A stretch of 12,808 nt of DNA, from positions 1 to 12,808 of the forward strand of contig CALDQH010000049.1 of NCBI GenBank assembly GCA_937911935.1, read 5' to 3'. Position numbers and translations under genes: made by a program. The stretch is from an uncultured Bacteroidales bacterium. Lineage in GTDB: Bacteria > Bacteroidota > Bacteroidia > Bacteroidales > Paludibacteraceae. Numbering within the stretch: position 1 is the first letter of the stretch; the number at the start of each line of letters is the position of its first letter. This document shows positions 7,152 to 12,808 of the stretch, piece by piece. The notes under the pieces are model-generated. The model had not been told where the DNA came from, did no database searches, and worked only from the letters and a program-made list of their open reading frames with translations.

Positions 7152-8078
7152 ATGGAATTTAACAAAGAACAAAAAATTGCAGATATTGTTGAGCAAGACT
7201 TTAAACAGGTTTTGCTCTTAGAGCATTTGGGCATTCCTTTTATCGTAAAAGAGAAAACGGTCGAAAAAATCTGTCAAGAAAACAACATCAACCCCGAACT
7301 TTACCTGCATTTTGCCAGTTTATTTGCCAATCAAACATCCGTCCCTATTCCCCATTACGACAGTGACGATATTAAATGCATGGTAAGGTACCTTCAAAAC
7401 AGCCACCATTATTACCTCAACGAGCGTGCCGCCAAAATTATGCGGTACGTAAAACAAATAGCCGAAGAGACCAACTGCACAGGCATCTATTTGCTCGATA
7501 ATTTTGTACAAAATTACATCGAAGAGGTCAAAAAACACTTTGACTACGAAAACAACATTGTATTCCCGTATATGATTGCCATGGCAAATAACGACCCCAA
7601 CACAGGCAATTACAGCATCGCCGAATACAAGCAACATCACGACAACATTGACGACAAATTAGCCGACCTAAAAGGCCTGCTCATCAAATACCTTCCATTT
7701 GACGACAACAACAATCACCTTAGACGAAAACTACTTCACTGCTTATTCGATTTAGAGCAAGAACTAAAAATACACACCTTAATAGAAGATACCGTGCTCA
7801 TTCCTTTGGTCGAAAAACTAGAAGGCAAAGAGAATAGCGTATCCCATGAGAAACCCATCGAGGAGAAAAGAACAAATATCGAATTATCCGAGCGAGAAAT
7901 CGACGTTCTTCGCTTGCTTTTAGAAGGAAACTCCAACAAAGAAGTGGCAGACAAACTAAACATCAGTACCCATACCGTCATTTCGCACCGCAAAAACATC
8001 ACTGCCAAAACCAGTATCAAATCGTTGGCAGGTCTTACCATCTACGCCCTTCAAAATGGCATCATCGAGGTAAAATAA
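7152..8078 (+). CDS. RIC/YtfE-like hemerythrin domain fused to LuxR-type HTH regulator
   Basis: A predicted one-component cytoplasmic transcription factor of 308 residues. Residues 8-50 resemble the ScdA/YtfE N-terminal domain, but the CCGG cysteine pair is replaced (GIPFIVKE, 27-34). Residues 75-225 form a hemerythrin-like four-helix bundle with ligand candidates H85 or H86, H129 and E133 (HFDYE), H162 or H163, and H208 and E212 (HTLIE). These positions closely parallel the di-iron ligands of E. coli YtfE (RIC). Residues 226-242 are a charged linker. Residues 243-308 are a LuxR/GerE helix-turn-helix (LSEREIDVLRLLLEG, SNKEVADKLNIS, THTVISHRKNI). The protein therefore probably senses NO, oxygen, peroxide or iron through the di-iron centre and regulates transcription directly. 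No phosphoacceptor receiver domain is present. The ATG at 7152 was chosen over TTG 7143, which lies in the promoter. P. gingivalis CdhR, a LuxR-family regulator, is a relative worth comparing; I am not sure of that link. Confidence 0.85.
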   Translation: MEFNKEQKIADIVEQDFKQVLLLEHLGIPFIVKEKTVEKICQENNINPELYLHFASLFANQTSVPIPHYDSDDIKCMVRYLQNSHHYYLNERAAKIMRYVKQIAEETNCTGIYLLDNFVQNYIEEVKKHFDYENNIVFPYMIAMANNDPNTGNYSIAEYKQHHDNIDDKLADLKGLLIKYLPFDDNNNHLRRKLLHCLFDLEQELKIHTLIEDTVLIPLVEKLEGKENSVSHEKPIEEKRTNIELSEREIDVLRLLLEGNSNKEVADKLNISTHTVISHRKNITAKTSIKSLAGLTIYALQNGIIEVK

Positions 8079-8087
8079 CCCCTCCGC

Positions 8088-8105
8088 ATCCCCATTTTTA
8101 GGGAT
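8088..8105. promoter_or_regulatory. 18-bp palindrome ATCCCCATTTTTAGGGAT, candidate operator
   Basis: The second copy of the palindrome at 7098-7115, with a single mismatch in the centre (A for C). It lies 9 bp after the regulator stop and about 22 bp upstream of the -33 element of the next gene. A further half-site, GGGGATTGTC (8123-8132), overlaps that -33 element. The arrangement suggests a shared regulator for both genes. Confidence 0.5.
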
Positions 8106-8126
8106 AAAAATTCATTTTTTTTGGGG

Positions 8127-8158
8127 ATTGTCACAACAAAAGTATAGCCATACCTTTG
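8127..8158 (+). promoter_or_regulatory. Promoter of the small outer-membrane protein gene
   Basis: ATTG (8127-8130) and TACCTTTG (8151-8158) have a 20-bp spacer. The GGGATTGT surrounding the -33 element is identical to that of the regulator's promoter (7111-7118). The expected leader is about 20 nt to ATG 8186. Confidence 0.72.
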
Positions 8159-8185
8159 CCATGCAAAAACAAACAGCTATACATC

Positions 8186-8842
8186 ATGAAAAGAAAATTA
8201 CTCTTTACCTTATTACTTTGTACATTTCACGTGGCACTATGGGCAAGCAACCCCTCTAAAGAAACCAACATGGGCGGCGAACTAGATGTTTACGTTACCT
8301 ACACACCCGCAGAAGAAGTTACCTTATTTTTAGGCGAAGAACTTACTTTTGCCAACTTTTTAACCCCAGAAAACGGTTTGTTTGATGCTTGTAATACGGT
8401 TATAGGAGCGGCTTACACACCACATCCTAACATCGCACTAGAAGCGGCCTACGAATTTTTATACGCCAACGCCACCTGCATGGAGCATGTACTAAAACTA
8501 TCGGCCATGCCCCAAGTTAGTTTAGGCGATTTTTCGTTATCACTCCAAGAAACAGGCCAAATGACGTACGCAGTACCCGAAAATGCCTATTTATGGCATT
8601 TAGTTTCTAAACTAACCCTAGCATATGCCATTCCAGAAACGCCTTTATCGCCCTATGCCTACGTCGAAATGACCAATCCATTAGAGGCTGCACCCGCATC
8701 TTGGTACGACGAATTATGCTACAGAGCAGGGCTAGATTGGGCTGTAAATAAGCACAATACCTTGGGATTGTACTATGAATTTTCGCATACACCAGATAGT
8801 TACTTTCACCTAATAGGCATTGGCTATACATTATCGTTCTAA
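8186..8842 (+). CDS. Small acidic predicted outer-membrane beta-barrel protein
   Basis: A 218-residue secreted protein of unknown function. Residues 1-20 (MKRKLLFTLLLCTFHVALWA) are a clear signal peptide. The mature part alternates short amphipathic strands and ends IGIGYTLSF, a barrel-type C-terminal strand with a terminal Phe. The length and strand pattern recall small Bacteroidetes barrels such as the DUF2490 group, but I cannot assign a family. It is strongly acidic, with roughly three times as many Asp/Glu as Lys/Arg, and has few cysteines. ATG 8186 is chosen because it starts the signal peptide; ATG 8161 is out of frame and TTG 8156 lies in the promoter -7 box. It stands alone between the di-iron regulator and feoAB, with its own promoter carrying the same GGGATTGT element as the regulator. 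A role in metal or stress-related envelope function is only a guess from position. Confidence 0.65.
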   Translation: MKRKLLFTLLLCTFHVALWASNPSKETNMGGELDVYVTYTPAEEVTLFLGEELTFANFLTPENGLFDACNTVIGAAYTPHPNIALEAAYEFLYANATCMEHVLKLSAMPQVSLGDFSLSLQETGQMTYAVPENAYLWHLVSKLTLAYAIPETPLSPYAYVEMTNPLEAAPASWYDELCYRAGLDWAVNKHNTLGLYYEFSHTPDSYFHLIGIGYTLSF

Positions 8843-8868
8843 AATTAGGAATCTATGCAGAAATAACG

Positions 8869-8876
8869 TAATTTTG
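8869..8876 (+). promoter_or_regulatory. Probable -7 element of the feoAB promoter
   Basis: TAATTTTG matches TAnnTTTG and ends 11 bp before the feoAB ATG. No good -33 element is present (ATTAG at 8844-8848 is weak), so the promoter may need an activator or be weak. No Fur-box-like palindrome was recognised in this 45-bp gap. Confidence 0.5.
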
Positions 8877-8887
8877 ACCCTTGAATT

Positions 8888-11269
8888 ATGTATCTATCCG
8901 ACTTAAAAACAGGCGAAATCGCCATTATATCCAAAGTACATGGTACGGGAAAATTCCGCAAACGTATCATTGAGATGGGCTTTGTTAGAGGCCAAAAGGT
9001 AGAAGTTTTAATGGGAGCCCCTCTAAAAGACCCCATCAACTACAAAGTGATGGACTACGAAGTTTCGTTACGAAGAAACGAGGCGGCCCTAATTGAGGTG
9101 GTTGGCATAAACGAGAAAGATGCAACCCTAAAATCAGACAATTATGGTGCCATCGAATACGATCCATTAGACATTGCCCATAAAACAGGCAATACCATCA
9201 ACATCGCTTTGGTGGGCAATCCCAATTCGGGCAAAACCTCGCTGTTTAACATCGCATCGGGCAAACACGAACACGTTGGCAACTATACGGGTGTTACGGT
9301 CGATGCCAAAGAAGGCAACATCGACTACAAAGGATATCGATTAAACATCTTTGACCTTCCTGGCACTTATTCGCTTACCGCCTACTCGCCCGAAGAGGTC
9401 TTTGTGCGCAAACACATCATGGAGCAAGACCCTGACATCATCATCAACGTGGTATCTGCCTCCAACCTTGAGCGCAATCTATACCTCACCACCCAACTCA
9501 TCGACATGGACATTCCCATGGTTATTGCCCTAAATATGTACGATGAGCTTGAAAAAAGCGGAGCGAAACTAAATTACCAAGAACTATCGAGCATGCTGGG
9601 CATATCCATCATTCCCACCAAAGCAAAAGATGGATTTGCCGAAAACAGTGGCATCACCGATTTATTAGATACTGTTATCAGCACATTTGAGGGGAAAAAC
9701 CCCATTACCAAACACATTCACATTAACCACGGTGGCGACCTTCAAATAGCCATTAACCGCATCAACAAGCTCATCAAAAAAGAGAGCGAATACAAAAACC
9801 ACTTTTCCAGCCGTTTCTTTGCCGTTAAATTATTAGAGAACGACAAAGGTGCCGAAGAGTTTGTAAAAACCTTGCCCAACGCAGCAGAAATTTTAGATTA
9901 CAAGAACAAAATTGCTGCGCACATCGAAGAAGAATTGGACGAAGACTGCGAATCGGCCATTATCAATGCCAAATACGGATTTATTAGCGGTGCACTCAAC
10001 GAAACCTACACCGAACCCAAACGCAAATCGTCGGGACTTACCAACATTTTAGACCCCATTGTTACCAATAAGTTTTTAGGGTATCCCATCTTCCTCCTAT
10101 TTATGTGGGTAATGTTTGAATGTACCTTTGTATTAGGTGCATACCCCCAAGATTGGTTAGATGCAGGCATTGGCATGTTAAACGATTACCTTGCCAACGT
10201 GATGCCCGAAGGGCCATTCACCGATTTGCTATTAGATGGTATTATTAGTGGTGTTGGCGGTGTATTGGTATTCTTACCCAACATCCTTATTTTGTATTTC
10301 TTTATCTCGCTCATGGAAGACTCGGGCTACCTTGCCAGAGCAGCCTTTATCATGGACAAAATCATGCACCGCATGGGACTGCATGGCAAATCGTTTGTAC
10401 CCATGCTCATGGGATTTGGCTGCAACGTACCCGCCATTATGGCAACAAGAACATTAGAAAGCAAGCACAGCCGCCTTATCACCATGCTGGTTATACCGTT
10501 TATGTCGTGTACTGCCCGCATACCCGTTTACATCATCTTTGCCAAAATATTCTTCCCCAATCACGCTTCGTGGGTTATGCTTGGATTGTATATTTTAGGC
10601 ATTTTAGTCGCAGTAGCATCTGCCAGAATCTTCAAGAAATTTTTGATAAAAGGCGACGAAACTCCTTTTGTTATGGAGTTACCCCCTTACCGTGTGCCAA
10701 CCCTTAAATCGGCACTCCATCACATGTGGGAAAAATCGGTTCAATACCTTAAAAAGATGGGTACGCTTATTTTGTTTGCCTCCATCATTATTTGGGCTTT
10801 GGGTTATTTTCCCATGGCAAAAGACGAAAATACAACCCCGTCCGAACAATTAGAACAAAGTTACATCGGTCGCATCGGCAAATTCATCGAACCCGTTATT
10901 GAGCCATTAGGTTACAACTGGAAAATGGGAGTCGGTATTGTAGCTGGTCTTCCTGCCAAAGAATTGGTAGTAAGCACATTAAGCGTGCTATACACCAACT
11001 CCGAAGACGAAGCTACCGAAGAAAGCAACGTCTTAGCCTCAGCCCTAAAACACGAAGTAAAAGCAAACGGAGACCCCCTATACACACCAGCCACCGTGCT
11101 ATCATACCTTGTATTTATCTTGCTTTGTTTCCCCTGCATTGCCACCATCATGGCCATAAAATCCGAAAGTGGCAGTTGGAAATGGGCACTATTCTCTGCT
11201 ATTTACACCACAACTGTGGCATGGATTTTAGCCTTTGCTGTTTATCAAATTGGAGGACTATTCTTATGA
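8888..11269 (+). CDS. feoAB: Fused ferrous iron transporter FeoA-FeoB
   Basis: The 793-residue inner-membrane protein imports Fe2+. Residues 1-73 are an SH3-like FeoA domain (YLSDLKTGEIAIISKVHGTG, then RIIEMGFVRG), joined by a linker to the FeoB GTPase domain. G-protein motifs are G1 GNPNSGKTS (110-118), G2 around T137 in GVTV, G3 DLPGTYS (156-162) and G4 NMYD (216-219). A helical GDI-like region follows to about residue 380, and the rest is the membrane domain with the FeoB signatures GFGCNVPAIMATRT and GLPAKELVVSTLSVLY. FeoA-FeoB fusions of this size are usual in Bacteroidales. One small departure: the stretch usually reading VVDATNLERNL is VVSASNLERNL (188-198). The gene has its own -7 element and overlaps the downstream Cys-rich gene by 4 bp (ATGA), indicating translational coupling. 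Confidence 0.96.
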   Translation: MYLSDLKTGEIAIISKVHGTGKFRKRIIEMGFVRGQKVEVLMGAPLKDPINYKVMDYEVSLRRNEAALIEVVGINEKDATLKSDNYGAIEYDPLDIAHKTGNTINIALVGNPNSGKTSLFNIASGKHEHVGNYTGVTVDAKEGNIDYKGYRLNIFDLPGTYSLTAYSPEEVFVRKHIMEQDPDIIINVVSASNLERNLYLTTQLIDMDIPMVIALNMYDELEKSGAKLNYQELSSMLGISIIPTKAKDGFAENSGITDLLDTVISTFEGKNPITKHIHINHGGDLQIAINRINKLIKKESEYKNHFSSRFFAVKLLENDKGAEEFVKTLPNAAEILDYKNKIAAHIEEELDEDCESAIINAKYGFISGALNETYTEPKRKSSGLTNILDPIVTNKFLGYPIFLLFMWVMFECTFVLGAYPQDWLDAGIGMLNDYLANVMPEGPFTDLLLDGIISGVGGVLVFLPNILILYFFISLMEDSGYLARAAFIMDKIMHRMGLHGKSFVPMLMGFGCNVPAIMATRTLESKHSRLITMLVIPFMSCTARIPVYIIFAKIFFPNHASWVMLGLYILGILVAVASARIFKKFLIKGDETPFVMELPPYRVPTLKSALHHMWEKSVQYLKKMGTLILFASIIIWALGYFPMAKDENTTPSEQLEQSYIGRIGKFIEPVIEPLGYNWKMGVGIVAGLPAKELVVSTLSVLYTNSEDEATEESNVLASALKHEVKANGDPLYTPATVLSYLVFILLCFPCIATIMAIKSESGSWKWALFSAIYTTTVAWILAFAVYQIGGLFL

Positions 11270-11418
11270 CCATTCAGTGGATATTAGTTGCAGTTATTCT
11301 ACTTTTCGCCCTTATTTTTGTAGGGCGAAAGGTTTACTGCAGCATCAAAGGCAATAACAAATGCGCCTGCTGCACCAAAGACTGCCCGTTAAAACAGTCG
11401 ATAACCGCTCGTCGATAG
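11266..11418 (+). CDS. FeoB-associated Cys-rich membrane protein
   Basis: A 50-residue protein with one membrane helix (residues 3-20, IQWILVAVILLFALIFVG) and a short cytoplasmic tail containing five cysteines (C25, C34, C36, C37 and C41; pattern CX8CXCCX3C). This is the layout of the FeoB-associated Cys-rich family (Pfam FeoB_associated), which occurs directly after feoB and may take the place of FeoC, possibly by binding iron or an iron-sulfur cluster. The ATG overlaps the feoB stop as ATGA, which fixes the start. The last residues (SITARR) are encoded in a region running into repeat-like DNA, so the C-terminus may have been altered by it. Confidence 0.88.
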   Translation: MTIQWILVAVILLFALIFVGRKVYCSIKGNNKCACCTKDCPLKQSITARR

Positions 11419-11438
11419 TCGCTTGTCTTTAATTCGGT

Positions 11439-11457
11439 CCCTGAGCTTGTCGAAGGG
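11439..11457. repeat. REP-like element CCCTGAGCTTGTCGAAGGG
   Basis: An imperfect palindrome identical or near-identical to the widespread bacterial intergenic repeat usually written CCTTCGACAAGCTCAGG. Its translations (SLSKG, STSSGT) are well-known annotation artefacts. One copy only in this window. Confidence 0.75.
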
Positions 11458-11471
11458 CGGCGCTTCATCTT

Positions 11472-11491
11472 CCGACTTGGTTTCCGGTCGG
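11472..11491. repeat. Short inverted repeat CCGAC...GTCGG
   Basis: Five-bp arms (11472-11476 and 11487-11491) with a 10-bp loop, 14 bp after the REP-like element. It may be part of the same REP-type unit. Confidence 0.4.
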
Positions 11492-11512
11492 GATTTGTAC
11501 ATACAAAAACTA

Positions 11513-11550
11513 CAAAATGTGAACTCGCTTCGCTCAAACAACACATTTTG
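11513..11550. repeat. Inverted repeat CAAAATGTG...CACATTTTG
   Basis: Perfect 9-bp arms (11513-11521 and 11542-11550) around a 20-bp loop containing ACTCGCTTCGCTC, itself a common REP-like intergenic motif. It could fold as a hairpin in a feoAB read-through transcript; no T-run directly follows. Confidence 0.5.
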
Positions 11551-11614
11551 CTTAACGTTTTTGCACATAAAAATCTATTTCCGACCTCCACCAAATGTCG
11601 TCAGATTGAATCGT

Positions 11615-11683
11615 CTCAACGACTAAACGCCTCAACGACTCAACATCGATTCACCGATTCACCGATTCACCGATTCACCGATT
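11615..11683. repeat. Octamer tandem array (CTCAACGA then CGATTCAC units)
   Basis: An unbroken 8-bp periodicity. Four degenerate units, CTCAACGA, CTAAACGC, CTCAACGA and CTCAACAT (11615-11646), run straight into four exact CGATTCAC units plus a partial CGATT (11647-11683). The first half is related to the array in the rubrerythrin leader at 600-623. Units this short and regular could vary in number by slippage. Confidence 0.85.
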
Positions 11684-11718
11684 AGAAAAAAAATCGGCAC
11701 ACCTATTTTTTTTCTAAT
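11681..11718. terminator. Perfect 14-bp A/T hairpin upstream of rpsA
   Basis: ATTAGAAAAAAAAT (11681-11694) and ATTTTTTTTCTAAT (11705-11718) are exact reverse complements with a 10-bp loop, CGGCACACCT. The right arm supplies eight T's, so it may end feoAB transcripts, although an A:U stem is weak for an intrinsic terminator. Its right arm occupies the place of the rpsA -33 element, so a regulatory role is possible. Confidence 0.5.
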
Positions 11719-11728
11719 CTAAATATAT

Positions 11729-11736
11729 TATCTTTG
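11729..11736 (+). promoter_or_regulatory. -7 element of the rpsA promoter
   Basis: TATCTTTG fits TAnnTTTG. No TTTG lies at -33; the T-tract of the hairpin's right arm (11706-11713) is there instead. The predicted leader is about 50 nt and A/C-rich, usual for a well-translated Bacteroidota gene. Confidence 0.65.
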
Positions 11737-11792
11737 CACCCGATTTTTTATACATAAAGTCTAACAACTAATTATTTAACAAACAAAACATT

Positions 11793-12808
11793 ATGGCAGA
11801 TTTAAAAAAACAAACAATGCCCCTAGACAATTTTGACTGGGACGCATTCGAAAACGGCGTTGTAAACGCTGAGGTCAGCAAAGAAGACCAAGAAAAAGCC
11901 TACAACCAAACATTGAACCAAATCAATGCAAACGACGTGGTTGAAGGTACTGTAATCGCAATGAACAAACGCGAAGTTGTTGTAAACATCGGTTACAAAT
12001 CAGACGGTATCGTTTCAATGAACGAATTCCGTTACAATCCCGAATTGCAAATCGGTGACAAAGTAGAAGTTTACATCGAATCGCAAGAAGATAAAAAAGG
12101 TCAATTGGTGCTTTCGCACAAAAAAGCTCGCAGCGCTCAATCTTGGGAACGCGTTAACGAAGCTCTTAACAACGACGAAATCATCAAAGGCTTTATCAAA
12201 TGCCGTACTAAAGGCGGTATGATCGTTGACGTATTTGGTATCGAAGCATTCTTGCCTGGTAGCCAAATCGACGTTAAACCAATCCGCGACTACGACGTAT
12301 TTGTTAACAAAACCATGGAATTCAAAGTGGTTAAAATCAACCAAGAATTCAAAAACGTGGTGGTTTCTCACAAAGCTCTTATCGAAGCTGAGTTGGAACA
12401 ACAAAAGAAAGAAATCATTGGCAAATTGGAAAAAGGCCAAATCTTGGAAGGTACTGTCAAAAACATCACCTCTTACGGTGTATTCATCGACTTGGGTGGC
12501 GTAGATGGTCTTATCCACATTACCGACCTTTCTTGGGGTCGCATCTCGCATCCTGAAGAAATCCTTCAATTGGATCAAAAACTTAACGTTGTTATCCTTG
12601 ATTTCGACGACGAAAAGAAACGCATCGCTTTGGGCTTGAAACAACTTACTCCTCACCCATGGGAAGCGCTTGACGCTAACCTACAAGTAGGTGACAAAGT
12701 AGAAGGTAAAGTAGTTGTAGTTGCCGACTACGGTGCATTCGTAGAAATCGCAACTGGTGTTGAAGGTCTTATCCACGTTTCAGAAATGTCTTGGTCACTT
12801 CACCTACG
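11793..12808 (+). CDS. rpsA: 30S ribosomal protein S1, 5' part
   Basis: S1 binds mRNA on the 30S subunit through repeated S1 (OB-fold) domains. The visible 338 residues begin MADLKKQTMPLDNFDWDAFE, an acidic N-terminus typical of Bacteroidota S1. Domains are visible at about 48-112 (VVEGTVIAMNKREVVVNIGYKSDG), 127-195 (IIKGFIKCRTKGGMIVDVFG), 213-284 (GQILEGTVKNITSYGVFIDLGG, GLIHITDLSW) and the start of a fourth at about 300 (GDKVEGKVVVVADYGAFVEI). The gene continues past the right edge. Codon choice is visibly more uniform than in the neighbouring genes (GGT, CTT, GAA and AAA preferred), as expected for a highly expressed gene. ATG 11793 follows the AT-rich leader and gives the expected N-terminus. 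Confidence 0.96.
   Translation, partial: MADLKKQTMPLDNFDWDAFENGVVNAEVSKEDQEKAYNQTLNQINANDVVEGTVIAMNKREVVVNIGYKSDGIVSMNEFRYNPELQIGDKVEVYIESQEDKKGQLVLSHKKARSAQSWERVNEALNNDEIIKGFIKCRTKGGMIVDVFGIEAFLPGSQIDVKPIRDYDVFVNKTMEFKVVKINQEFKNVVVSHKALIEAELEQQKKEIIGKLEKGQILEGTVKNITSYGVFIDLGGVDGLIHITDLSWGRISHPEEILQLDQKLNVVILDFDDEKKRIALGLKQLTPHPWEALDANLQVGDKVEGKVVVVADYGAFVEIATGVEGLIHVSEMSWSLHL

Larger units (their letters stand above)
11419..11792. other. Repeat-rich non-coding stretch between feoAB and rpsA
   Basis: This 374-bp stretch has no credible gene. It holds, in order, a REP-like palindrome, two further inverted repeats, an octamer tandem array, a long A/T hairpin and the rpsA promoter and leader, each listed separately. 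The short open frames across it translate the repeats and resemble no protein family. Confidence 0.75.

Noticed and set aside
8843..8887. Fur or DtxR box before feoAB.
   Set aside because: No 19-bp palindrome resembling a Fur or DtxR/IdeR site could be seen in the 45-bp gap.
11334..11626. Open frames on both strands across the gap after feoAB (11334-11594 minus, 11423-11626 plus).
   Set aside because: They translate the REP-like repeat (peptides such as LSLSKG and PSTSSGT) and other intergenic repeats, have no start context and overlap the real Cys-rich Feo gene.
11647..11683. Possible CRISPR array.
   Set aside because: The 8-bp units are directly abutting with no spacers and there are no cas genes nearby.
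12015..12656. A 213-residue minus-strand open frame.
   Set aside because: It is antisense to the clear ribosomal S1 gene; its Phe/Val-rich composition is the mirror of Lys/Glu/Asn codons.
1..12808. tRNA, rRNA, insertion sequences, prophage or defence genes.
   Set aside because: No cloverleaf, rRNA-like segment, transposase, integrase or defence-type gene was recognised; all long frames are housekeeping, envelope or iron-related.

Overview
The window comes from a member of the Bacteroidota, most likely order Bacteroidales. Evidence: promoters of the Bacteroidetes type (TAnnTTTG at -7, TTTG-like element about 19-21 bp upstream), no Shine-Dalgarno dependence, a Bacteroidales-type succinate dehydrogenase/fumarate reductase cytochrome b, a FeoA-FeoB fusion followed by a Cys-rich Feo partner, and a putative porin of the kind confined to this phylum. 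Twelve protein genes are supported; the first (minus strand) and last (plus strand) run off the window.

Layout. (1) 1-446, minus: 5' part of the sdhC/frdC cytochrome b gene, divergently transcribed from the next block through a 185-bp intergenic region with back-to-back promoters. (2) 632-4267, plus: rubrerythrin, a PAP2-type lipid phosphatase, mtaB and tgt, with gaps of 3 and 2 bp and an 11-bp overlap, so probably one transcript joining peroxide defence, envelope lipid metabolism and tRNA modification. (3) 4311-7096, plus: a putative porin and a membrane-anchored periplasmic solute-binding-like protein, 5 bp apart. (4) 7152-8078: a RIC/YtfE-like di-iron hemerythrin domain fused to a LuxR-type DNA-binding domain. 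(5) 8186-8842: a small acidic predicted outer-membrane barrel. (6) 8888-11418: feoAB fusion plus a 50-residue FeoB-associated Cys-rich membrane protein, overlapping by 4 bp. (7) 11419-11792: a 374-bp non-coding stretch rich in repeats, with a REP-like palindrome, several inverted repeats, an 8-bp tandem repeat and the rpsA promoter. (8) 11793-end: rpsA, ribosomal protein S1.

How the parts may fit. Three products depend on non-haem iron or import it (rubrerythrin, the di-iron regulator, FeoAB). The regulator has recognisable di-iron ligand positions and a DNA-binding domain, so it is probably a one-component sensor of NO, oxygen/peroxide or iron state. Two nearly identical 18-bp palindromes (one mismatch) lie in front of its own gene and in front of the small barrel gene, and a related GGGAT/ATCCC inverted repeat lies in front of the porin gene. 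These are the best candidates for its operators and are the most interesting part of the window; the regulatory link is inference. Other oddities are a Tgt lacking the three zinc-ligand cysteines, a shared octamer tandem-repeat family at two distant intergenic loci, and promoters placed so close to start codons that several leaders would be only a few bases long.
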